Assembly: GCA_003661185.1 (NCBI GenBank)
Contig: QMVQ01000121.1
Coordinates: 1-5,629 of the forward strand
Source of the DNA: Candidatus Alkanophagales archaeon
GTDB lineage: Archaea; Halobacteriota; Syntropharchaeia; Alkanophagales; B39-G2
Direction: 5' to 3'
Length of the DNA: 5,629 bases
The notes under the pieces were generated by a model. That model worked only from the letters and a program-made list of their open reading frames with translations, was not told the origin of the DNA and searched no databases. Position 1 is the stretch's first letter; the number at the start of each line of letters is the position of its first letter. A program made the translations under genes and the position numbers. Shown here piece by piece: positions 1 through 5,629 of this stretch.

Positions 1-3000
1 GCCAACATTTAAATTATTGATATGGACAGCTAACTGGCGACTTACTTCTACTCTTTCTTTTTTCCTACCACGCCTAATTTCCTCCACTAATTCTCGTGGT
101 AGGATAAATTCACCTTTATGGATAAGTGCATACCCAGTGCGTAAAACGTATCCGCCTCTTTGTGCAGTCGGCGCTGCGCCACCAGCGGGAGCTGCTTTTA
201 TCCATTCTTCAATCTCTCTCGCCATAATAGGAGTTATTTGTATCTCAATAGTTTTTCCAGTATTCTGCTCAATCCATTCGTTCAGTTTCGTGGTAGCCGG
301 ATCTGTATTTAGATTTAGATAAGTTGTTAGCTCAGCCATTTCAGGAATGCCTAGGGCTGTCTTTGCGAATTTATCTAGCTCAGCCGTAGCTGCAGGCATC
401 TCTCCTGTTACTCCATAAACCCATTGATAGAAGTATCTCACGAGGTCGAGCCAGCCCATCTTTTGCTGACGAAGAATCGGATTATTTTCTGCCATTACAT
501 CATTAACAACCTGTTGAGCAAAGGCTACCATATGTGCCATAATAGCTTGTCGTTTTTGAGCAGCAGTATTCATATCTCCAGCTTTAGCTGCATCTTCGTA
601 TTCGGAAACCAGCTGCTCCAGTGTCTCTATCTGAGAGCTGTATTCTCGTCTAAACATAATGCCCGGCGCTGTGTATCTAAGTCTCCTATCTAATTCTGTT
701 TTTGCTTCTGCTGTTCCGAATATTGCATCGATATAATTATCAATAATGCGCCAGCCTTTATTAAATTCATCGAAAAATCTAGCTGCCGAATCAGCAGCCG
801 TTCGCATTCTCTGATCCAAATTTTCTGTATCTTCGATTAATTTCTTATATTGAGCATGAACTCGCTCAGCTGCTTTGTTATGCTCCTCCTCACTTTTCGT
901 AGTTATTCGCCAGCCCTCTGAGGTCTCCACTAATTGTAAGCCTTGAGCATCTAAATAATCATTAATTTCTTTAATTATAGGAGCGCCGCTCTTACCGCTT
1001 CTCGCCGATTCCTCTAATCGTTTGGAATAATTGGCGAGCTCATTAGCTGGGATATACCTTTTCAAATCTCGATACAGCGGCCCATGCCTCGATAATAATG
1101 CTAAGCTTAAAGCCTCATCCCCATTTACCTCTTTTAAATATGCATCATAGCTATCTACAAGAGTAACATAATCGTTTAATGCTTTATAAGACTCGTATGT
1201 AATTCCCGGCTCCTCTTCCGCTTGCTCAGCTGCCTTCCGTGTAGCCTCTATAAGTTCTAATTTTTTCTTTGCTCTCTCAGCATCGGCCTTGGCAAGAAAA
1301 TCTTGCAAATCGAGCCATTCTTTCGCTGCCGCTATTTCCTCCTCACTTGCGTCTGTTGCAGTTCCAGTTAATCGTATTTCCTCTGCAATGCGTCTTATCC
1401 GCTCGCTGCCATATTTTTCTTCAATTTTTGATGCGAGTTTCCTTGCCTCGCTTGCTCGTTGGGTCTCCTGAAAATAGTCATTTTCCAAATCTCTTAAGTC
1501 AGATACATCCATGCCTTGTTTCTCTAATAAATCAATAATATCTCCTGTTCGAGCGAATATGTCATCCGCACCAGAAACTACTGTCTCTACATAATTAATA
1601 TAATCATAAGTTCCCTCCTCAATCAATCTATTCCTCTCGGCTGTCTCTTTTCTTTCTCTCTCAAGCTGGGTAATCCAATAGCGTGTAACTCCAGGTCGTC
1701 TGGGAGCTGGAGCTCTCGGCATTCTCACTAATCGTTCGGCTAGCTTTTCGGCAGCAGGAGCTCCTGCTTCGAAAGTTTCAATCCACTCCCGTGTGCCCTC
1801 TGTCATTAATTCAATACCTCTACGAGCAGATGGAAAGAGAGTCTCTATAATGCCACTAAGACCCTCGGCGACAGCAACAACGGCGGGTGAGAGAGCAGCT
1901 CCGATGCTTCTTTTCAATCTATCAAAAGCGTTGCTTGCTTTCTTAAGAGAAACCGAGGTAGCATCCATCCATTTGCTGAAATCTTTCGATAATCTAGTTC
2001 CATAAATCATTTCACGATGAGCGGCTTCCATTCGCTCCTTGAGCAGAGGATAATGTTCTGCAAGAGTTAAAACAGCAAATCCAGCTACACTTCCAAATAT
2101 TTTATATACGATTCTAGCTCTCTCGGCTTCATCATCTATTCCAGCTAAATATTCAAGAAAGATTTTAAGAGCTTTAGCAGGATCGGTTCTAATAATATCT
2201 CCAAAGTCAGAGAAGGCATCCCCTGCATTTCTCATCACTTCCACAATTTTATCTGACTTCTTAAGGAACTCTCGTAAAAAAGCTCGTAATCGTGTCCCAG
2301 CTCGTCTTGCACTCATTCCTGCGTCTATTAATGTCGTTGCCATAGCCGCCGCTTCCTCGGCTATAATCCCAAGATTAACAGCTGAAGCGCCTACTCGTGT
2401 CATAGCATTGACAATATCATCTGCATCTGCAACGGAGACTATAGCTAAATAATGCATCATAGAAGCGAGTCGTTCAGCTTCTTCAATTGGAATATTAAAA
2501 GCTCGTGAGATTTTGAGGAGAGCCTCTGAGGCTTCGTCTGCGCTCCATCCAGTAACCTGTGTAAATTTAGCAAGTGCAAGAGTAAAGCGTTTTAATTCAT
2601 ACTCGCCAGTAACACCCGCTTTTGCGGCGGCTCGTGCAATACCAAGCATCTCAGTAGCTGAAACAGGTAAAATTCTTTCAAGAGATGTGAAATCTTGAGA
2701 CAATCTATTTGCAGTCTCAATGGTTAAACTTCCCGAGACTCGTAAATCCATGAGTGCATTTTCATAATTAGTAAAAGATTCAATACAAGTTCCAATTATT
2801 CTACCAAAAGTATTAATTGCAGCTGTTGCGAGAAATATAGGACCGAGAAGCTTTAGTGAACTAATAGACACCTTATCAATAAATCGGGATAAACGATTCA
2901 TTCCCGTTTGTAATCGATAAATGCCTCCATAAAATGCCCTTTGGCGAGGAGTTAATTCTCTAAGAATAGCTCCTTGCTCTTTGTATGCATCTTTCAGAGC

Positions 3001-4515
3001 TATAATCCTTTGTGCGAGTGTCTTTGTTCTCGAATCCCAAGTCCAGGTAAGAGCTATATTTCTCTCCAGCTCGCTTATAGCTCGTTTCTCCGCCTCCGTA
3101 AGGCCTTCATAGCCTACAGTCTTTAATCTCTTTAAAAGAAATTCAGCATCCCCAGCGGTTCGTAATTGAAAATGAAGAGCTCTATCATATTCTTCTGTCG
3201 CCTCAATTAACTGGAGCAAGGCTCTCTGATGCGGTTGAAGGGCTCCAACAAGTCGTCTCTCAGCTTGATATGCATCTCGGATGGCGAGTAGAGCTTTCCT
3301 CTGCTCCTCTGTAAAGGCTGCCCAGCCCTCTTCTGTAATCCTTTTCAGCGTATTATAATTAATTTTAAAATTTGCATTTTGAGCCCTTAAGGCCCTATTT
3401 ACTAAATGCAAACCTCTTGAATGATAATCTAAAATACCAGTTGCATCACGAATGGAGGATTCGAGCTCAAGCGCCATCCGAGAATTTCCTTTATAAATAT
3501 CATATAGTTGCGAGCCTAGTATTAAATTTCGTTGAGCAGGGAGAGCTAATCTATCAAAACTCGCTGCAGCATTCGCAATAGCTTCTGCTTGCTTTAATGT
3601 CTGTCTGGTTATGCGAGCTTGTCCCTCAGCTAATTCTTTGGAAAGAGATGCGGTTATCGCTTGAGATATTCCCATCTTCGCAATCTGATAATTGAGGGGA
3701 GAGATGGTTCGTAATAAGCGAGCGGCTGATTTATCGATTATAGCCATGGGCTCCCCAAAAGCCTCCGCTGCGGCTGCGTTCCGTGTTAGAATCATAAGAT
3801 TGCGTGCAGATTGTTTATTGAAGGCATCCAAGCCAGTAGCAAGCGCTTTAAATTCTTTTGACATGGGTCGCCAGGTTCTCTCGCTTATTGGTAAAATAGA
3901 ATCGAGAACCCGTGCGTGCCTTATGAGGCCTTCATTTAAGCCTTCTAAACGAACACCAGTTAATTGATATATTCTCCATAATCGTCTCTGGTTAGCGAGC
4001 TCCTCTCTTAATAAGCGTCCGCCGCTCTTTAAATCTTCTGCATATTGAGAATATAGAGCGGCATGACGCCTCAGCTCATTAGCTTTCTGTGAAAGAACTT
4101 CTCTATAATTTTCTTCCGTCGCACCGAGGGCTCTAACCTTATCTAAAATTTCTTTATTAGAGCGAATAGCATCCCACTGCATTCTTGTATAGCTTTCTAA
4201 TTCTGAAGCATCTCGCATAAGAGCTTGAGCCTGGAGCTCAAACTCCTTCGTAAGTGGTGATATAGCGGAGCGCCAAAGATTGCTAGCAGCCCTTTCCGAT
4301 TCCTTGGCTTTCTGAGCAAATTTAAATATTTTATTAGTAGCATCGACAGTAGATTTAGGGAATCCTTCGGGAAATTTAAATTTTTCAAGAGTTAGAGTCG
4401 CGAGCTGTCCTTTCTGAATAAGACGACCTATTATCCTCTCAGCCTTTTTAGCAGCCTCTGCTTGCAAACGAAATATGATATCTACATAGACATTATTACT
4501 GCCTACCGCTGCCAT
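1..4515 (-). CDS. Tail tape measure protein, TP901 / PhageMin_Tail type; C-terminal end runs off the window
   Basis: Tape measure proteins set tail length, act as the scaffold for tube polymerisation, and usually help DNA cross the host envelope at infection. I translated this frame from the ATG at 4515 to position 1: 1505 codons and no stop. The start is supported by GGAGA at 4525-4521, five bases upstream; the gene overlaps the preceding ORF by 20 bp. Residues 1-540 are helical, charged and Ala/Leu/Arg-rich, with loose LTPxQR-like repeats at 326-530. Residues 554-575 are hydrophobic. Residues 585-780 match the TP901 core: KAGVTGEYELKRF (632-644), FTQVTGWSADEA (651-662) and TTLIDAGMSARRAGTRLRA (727-745). 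More hydrophobic stretches lie at 806-819 and 871-893, followed by a Pro/Arg linker (932-945) and a long charged helical region. GGYVLRTGYALIHKGE (1454-1469) is a motif typical of tape measure C-termini, so the true end is probably near. I saw no lysozyme or peptidase motif. The family call is firm; the domain edges are approximate. Confidence 0.96.
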   Translation of the reverse strand, partial: MAAVGSNNVYVDIIFRLQAEAAKKAERIIGRLIQKGQLATLTLEKFKFPEGFPKSTVDATNKIFKFAQKAKESERAASNLWRSAISPLTKEFELQAQALMRDASELESYTRMQWDAIRSNKEILDKVRALGATEENYREVLSQKANELRRHAALYSQYAEDLKSGGRLLREELANQRRLWRIYQLTGVRLEGLNEGLIRHARVLDSILPISERTWRPMSKEFKALATGLDAFNKQSARNLMILTRNAAAAEAFGEPMAIIDKSAARLLRTISPLNYQIAKMGISQAITASLSKELAEGQARITRQTLKQAEAIANAAASFDRLALPAQRNLILGSQLYDIYKGNSRMALELESSIRDATGILDYHSRGLHLVNRALRAQNANFKINYNTLKRITEEGWAAFTEEQRKALLAIRDAYQAERRLVGALQPHQRALLQLIEATEEYDRALHFQLRTAGDAEFLLKRLKTVGYEGLTEAEKRAISELERNIALTWTWDSRTKTLAQRIIALKDAYKEQGAILRELTPRQRAFYGGIYRLQTGMNRLSRFIDKVSISSLKLLGPIFLATAAINTFGRIIGTCIESFTNYENALMDLRVSGSLTIETANRLSQDFTSLERILPVSATEMLGIARAAAKAGVTGEYELKRFTLALAKFTQVTGWSADEASEALLKISRAFNIPIEEAERLASMMHYLAIVSVADADDIVNAMTRVGASAVNLGIIAEEAAAMATTLIDAGMSARRAGTRLRAFLREFLKKSDKIVEVMRNAGDAFSDFGDIIRTDPAKALKIFLEYLAGIDDEAERARIVYKIFGSVAGFAVLTLAEHYPLLKERMEAAHREMIYGTRLSKDFSKWMDATSVSLKKASNAFDRLKRSIGAALSPAVVAVAEGLSGIIETLFPSARRGIELMTEGTREWIETFEAGAPAAEKLAERLVRMPRAPAPRRPGVTRYWITQLERERKETAERNRLIEEGTYDYINYVETVVSGADDIFARTGDIIDLLEKQGMDVSDLRDLENDYFQETQRASEARKLASKIEEKYGSERIRRIAEEIRLTGTATDASEEEIAAAKEWLDLQDFLAKADAERAKKKLELIEATRKAAEQAEEEPGITYESYKALNDYVTLVDSYDAYLKEVNGDEALSLALLSRHGPLYRDLKRYIPANELANYSKRLEESARSGKSGAPIIKEINDYLDAQGLQLVETSEGWRITTKSEEEHNKAAERVHAQYKKLIEDTENLDQRMRTAADSAARFFDEFNKGWRIIDNYIDAIFGTAEAKTELDRRLRYTAPGIMFRREYSSQIETLEQLVSEYEDAAKAGDMNTAAQKRQAIMAHMVAFAQQVVNDVMAENNPILRQQKMGWLDLVRYFYQWVYGVTGEMPAATAELDKFAKTALGIPEMAELTTYLNLNTDPATTKLNEWIEQNTGKTIEIQITPIMAREIEEWIKAAPAGGAAPTAQRGGYVLRTGYALIHKGEFILPRELVEEIRRGRKKERVEVSRQLAVHINNLNVG

Positions 4516-4756
4516 CCGTGTCTCCAAATACTATTTTCTTAGCTTGCTCAAGAGTTATATTATATTTTTTCTTAAATTCTAAATCTCTCTTACGCAAACT
4601 ATCTTCTTCAGGATTTATATCAGGTGTTTCAATTTCAGGCTCTCTCTCAATATCAGATACAAGAGCAACTAAATCAATAGCAAACCGTGTAATTGCATCC
4701 TCCTCGTGATACGGATCCAGCAAATCAGAAGGTCGAACAGATATTTCCTTGCTCAT
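4496..4756 (-). CDS. Tail assembly chaperone, second ORF (T-like extension, probably made by frameshift)
   Basis: This 86-residue, strongly acidic, soluble ORF lies between the first chaperone ORF and the tape measure gene, the place where the extension part of the G / G-T chaperone pair is encoded in long-tailed phages. Residues 21-37 look like an amphipathic helix, 38-52 are a Glu/Pro-rich linker, and 53-77 are a charged helix (KKKYNITLEQAKKIVFG), before a Gly/Ser-rich tail. The ATG at 4756 has no Shine-Dalgarno within 15 bases (the preceding bases read GTTGCTCG), unlike the genes on either side. The frame is open upstream of this ATG back to a TAA at 4783-4781, so it overlaps the end of the first ORF in the -1 frame. 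I infer that it is mainly translated as a C-terminal extension of the first ORF, giving about 203 residues. Reinitiation at the ATG, 8 nt after the upstream TAG, is the alternative. Function comes from position and chemistry, not a recognised motif. Its last 20 bp overlap the tape measure start. Confidence 0.72.
   Translation of the reverse strand: MSKEISVRPSDLLDPYHEEDAITRFAIDLVALVSDIEREPEIETPDINPEEDSLRKRDLEFKKKYNITLEQAKKIVFGDTDGSGRQ
4521..4525 (-). promoter_or_regulatory. Ribosome binding site of the tape measure gene
   Basis: The minus strand reads GGAGA, five bases before the ATG at 4515. It lies within the 3' end of the second chaperone ORF and decides the tape measure start. A later ATG at 4493 is in another frame and meets a stop after two codons, so it cannot be the start. 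Confidence 0.65.
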
Positions 4757-4764
4757 CCGAGCAA

Positions 4765-4795
4765 CTATTCGGAAAAATCCTTATGCTCCTCCTTT
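4765..4795 (-). promoter_or_regulatory. Candidate programmed -1 ribosomal frameshift site joining the two chaperone ORFs
   Basis: On the minus strand, AAAGGAGGA (4795-4787) lies 9 bases before a TTTTT run (4777-4773). Zero-frame codons here are GAT TTT TCC GAA TAG. The -1 frame is open only from just after a TAA at 4783-4781 and runs into the second chaperone ORF, so any shift must occur within 4780-4765, exactly where the T run sits. tRNA-Phe on TTT can slip back one base onto another TTT and then read TTC CGA ATA. A Shine-Dalgarno-like element about 10 nt upstream of a slippery run is the known stimulator arrangement in E. coli dnaX. The run is not a perfect X XXY YYZ heptamer, since the following TCC would mismatch TTC, so efficiency may be modest. 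Confidence 0.58.
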
Positions 4796-5106
4796 ATGCT
4801 TTCAACTTCTTTGATTGCAGTATCAAACCGCTCTAATGAAAAACTTTCAAATAGCTTGGTTTGAAGTAACACAAAATCATCAGGCCGAATGTCATCTATC
4901 TCCCAATCTTTGCCGATTTCGGGCCACACAATAAATTTTCTCATTAGATATTCAATAAGCTGGGGATCGTTTGGTTTATATTCTTTCTGTTTGCTGGCTG
5001 CCACCAACAAATCCCAGGGTGATAAATCTCGCACTTTGATTTTAAGACCTGATGGAAGTTCTAATTCTTTCGGAGCTTTCCACTTCTTATATTCTTCAAG
5101 ATTCAT
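4765..5106 (-). CDS. Tail assembly chaperone, first ORF (gpG / XkdN-like)
   Basis: This 113-residue soluble protein is encoded directly after the tail tube gene. Chaperones of this class bind the tape measure protein and recruit tube subunits, and are absent from the finished tail. The N-terminal pattern ELELPSGLKIKVRDLSPWDLL (about residues 14-34) is a recurrent feature of phage tail chaperones: a beta hairpin of the form LPSG-x-x-(I/V)-x-V-R followed by a helix. Residues 45-100 are predicted helical and include the Trp/Pro segment FIVWPEIGKDW (58-68), and the C-terminus is a charged helix ending KEEHKDFSE. The start at 5106 is supported by GGTGATG at 5117-5111, four bases upstream. Just before the stop, GGAGGAG and a TTTTT run form a probable -1 frameshift signal leading into the next ORF. 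The family call rests on the LPSG-type N-terminus, the size and the gene order; the exact Pfam family was not determined. Confidence 0.8.
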   Translation of the reverse strand: MNLEEYKKWKAPKELELPSGLKIKVRDLSPWDLLVAASKQKEYKPNDPQLIEYLMRKFIVWPEIGKDWEIDDIRPDDFVLLQTKLFESFSLERFDTAIKEVESIKEEHKDFSE

Positions 5107-5110
5107 ATCT

Positions 5111-5117
5111 CATCACC
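5111..5117 (-). promoter_or_regulatory. Ribosome binding site of the first chaperone ORF
   Basis: The minus strand reads GGTGATG, four bases before the ATG at 5106. It pairs with the GGTGAT part of the 16S rRNA 3' end, a form common in archaeal genes and also valid in bacteria. It fixes the start of the 113-residue ORF. Confidence 0.6.
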
Positions 5118-5139
5118 AATTAAAATTAACATTTATCCA

Positions 5140-5150
5140 TATTTATTTAA
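5140..5150 (-). promoter_or_regulatory. Weak second TATA-like box upstream of the chaperone gene
   Basis: The minus strand reads TTAAATAAATA in the 45-nt gap after the tail tube stop, centred 39 nt upstream of the chaperone ATG. This is almost the same spacing as the box upstream of the tail tube gene. It could give extra transcription of chaperone and tape measure genes, but AT-rich gaps produce such matches easily, and simple read-through from the tube gene is equally plausible. The rest of the gap holds no hairpin with a T tract. Confidence 0.22.
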
Positions 5151-5151
5151 T

Positions 5152-5574
5152 CTAGCTCACATGCTGAGACACATTCGCTATTTCTAATTCCGCTGTTTCA
5201 ACAACCACATCATCAGGTGTAACTTCTAAAGCATAGTTATAGAACTTAACATCACTCAAATAGAATGTCTGATTCGGCTGAGGGCTGATGGTCATAGAAA
5301 CATTGCCGGGATGGTCTCCAGAAGCTCCACACAGACGAGCAAGGGTCATAGAAGTTCCGCCAACTTCCATTTGGTCGGGCGTGAAATAGCGCTCATATCT
5401 ACCAGTGAATTCTGTTGTTCCAGTAACAATTGCGACTGGAGTTTCCTGTCCGATCGCATACACTTTGTCTCTGTCTGTTGAGCTCTCGAAGGAAACTCTG
5501 CGAGCAACTGGATCTTCCTGATTATTCACCCAAACTTTGCCCTTAGTTCCCTTACCTACATTATAGGTTGCCAT
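5152..5574 (-). CDS. Tail tube protein (major tail protein), XkdM-like
   Basis: This 140-residue protein should stack as rings around the tape measure protein to form the inner tail tube. It is rich in beta-type alternation, Gly, Thr and Val, and has no signal peptide or membrane segment. The N-terminal layout, GKGTKGKVWVNNQED (residues 7-21) followed by beta strands at about 23-40 and a TGTTEFTGRYERYF strand pair (about 51-64), resembles the tube fold of XkdM-type proteins, which begin G-x-x-G-x-(V/L)-(F/W)-(V/L)-(D/N). The C-terminal half contains the strands VSMTISPQ and FYLSDVKFYNYALEV. The length fits contractile-tail tube proteins (about 140-175 residues) and is shorter than many siphovirus major tail proteins, so a sheath gene could lie to the right of the window; that part is inference. 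Start at 5574: only a weak, very close TGAG precedes it, which suits a short-leader transcript from the TATA-like box 38 nt upstream. Its Arg codons are AGA, CGC and CGT, with no CGA, unlike the tape measure gene. A 45-nt gap separates it from the chaperone gene. Confidence 0.83.
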   Translation of the reverse strand: MATYNVGKGTKGKVWVNNQEDPVARRVSFESSTDRDKVYAIGQETPVAIVTGTTEFTGRYERYFTPDQMEVGGTSMTLARLCGASGDHPGNVSMTISPQPNQTFYLSDVKFYNYALEVTPDDVVVETAELEIANVSQHVS

Positions 5575-5607
5575 TTCTCAGAAATGTTTTTGTTTTATCA
5601 ATAGTAT

Positions 5608-5616
5608 CTTTATATA
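5608..5616 (-). promoter_or_regulatory. TATA-like promoter box upstream of the tail tube gene
   Basis: The minus strand reads TATATAAAG, centred 38 nt upstream of the tail tube ATG. If it is an archaeal TATA box, transcription would start about 26 nt downstream, near 5585, giving a leader of only about 11 nt. This agrees with the lack of a proper Shine-Dalgarno there. It is embedded in a short inverted repeat, AGTAT-N6-ATACT (5603-5618). A bacterial -10 element (TATAAA) is also possible, in which case the -35 would fall at or beyond the window edge. Confidence 0.45.
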
Positions 5617-5629
5617 CTGTCTTTAGAGA

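Noticed and set aside
17..3967. Nine short plus-strand reading frames between 17 and 3967 (about 60-100 residues each)
   Set aside because: All lie antisense to the continuous tape measure frame, and their translations are low-complexity (Ser/Leu/His-rich) without domains. I did not check each for a ribosome binding site, but nothing supports them as genes.
4197..4388. 63-codon minus-strand frame inside the tape measure gene
   Set aside because: It is out of frame with the tape measure gene, whose own frame is open here and encodes typical helical sequence; the small frame has no recognisable feature.
4757..4795. GGAGGAG as the ordinary ribosome binding site of the second chaperone ORF
   Set aside because: It ends 29 nt before the ATG at 4756, too far for normal initiation, and no alternative ATG, GTG or TTG in that frame lies closer.
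5107..5151. Possible terminator between the tail tube and chaperone genes
   Set aside because: The 45-nt gap is AT-rich but has no stable hairpin followed by a T tract, and the genes look co-transcribed.
4518..5155. Plus-strand frames at 4518-4709 and 4889-5155
   Set aside because: They are the antisense images of the two chaperone ORFs, which have better starts, sequence character and gene context.
1..5629. tRNA, CRISPR, insertion sequence, integrase or attachment site
   Set aside because: No cloverleaf, direct-repeat array, transposase-like coding sequence or long inverted repeat was seen; nearly every base belongs to the four tail genes.

Overview
The window is a compact tail-morphogenesis segment of a tailed virus or provirus (class Caudoviricetes). 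Everything is encoded on the minus strand, so the genes read from right to left. In transcription order there is a TATA-like promoter at the right edge, a tail tube (major tail) protein (5574-5152), a small tail assembly chaperone ORF (5106-4765), a second chaperone ORF (4756-4496), and a very long tape measure gene. The tape measure gene starts at 4515 and is still open at position 1, giving 1505 codons with no stop. This tube / chaperone / chaperone-extension / tape measure order is the classic tail module of long-tailed phages.

The layout suggests one assembly pathway. The tape measure protein forms a long helical rod with a TP901-type core domain (about residues 585-780). The two chaperone ORFs would keep it soluble and recruit tube subunits, which then polymerise along it. 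The second chaperone ORF lacks a good ribosome binding site of its own. It lies in the -1 frame of the first, and the short region shared by the two frames holds a T5 run about 10 nt downstream of a strong Shine-Dalgarno-like GGAGGAG. This is a good candidate for programmed -1 frameshifting, giving a G / G-T-type pair of 113 and about 203 residues. I regard it as the most testable result in the window.

The host cannot be fixed from sequence alone. The DNA is moderately AT-rich. Some signs lean archaeal: a TATATAAAG box 38 nt upstream of the tube gene ATG, a similar AT box 39 nt upstream of the chaperone ATG, a GGTGATG ribosome binding site, and heavy use of the Arg codon CGA in the tape measure gene. 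None is decisive, and a bacterial phage is not excluded. The tail type is also undecided: the tube protein is short, as in contractile-tail (XkdM-like) systems, but any sheath gene would lie to the right of the window. No RNA genes, CRISPR arrays, insertion sequences, integrase or attachment sites were seen, and there is no gene-free stretch above 55 nt.
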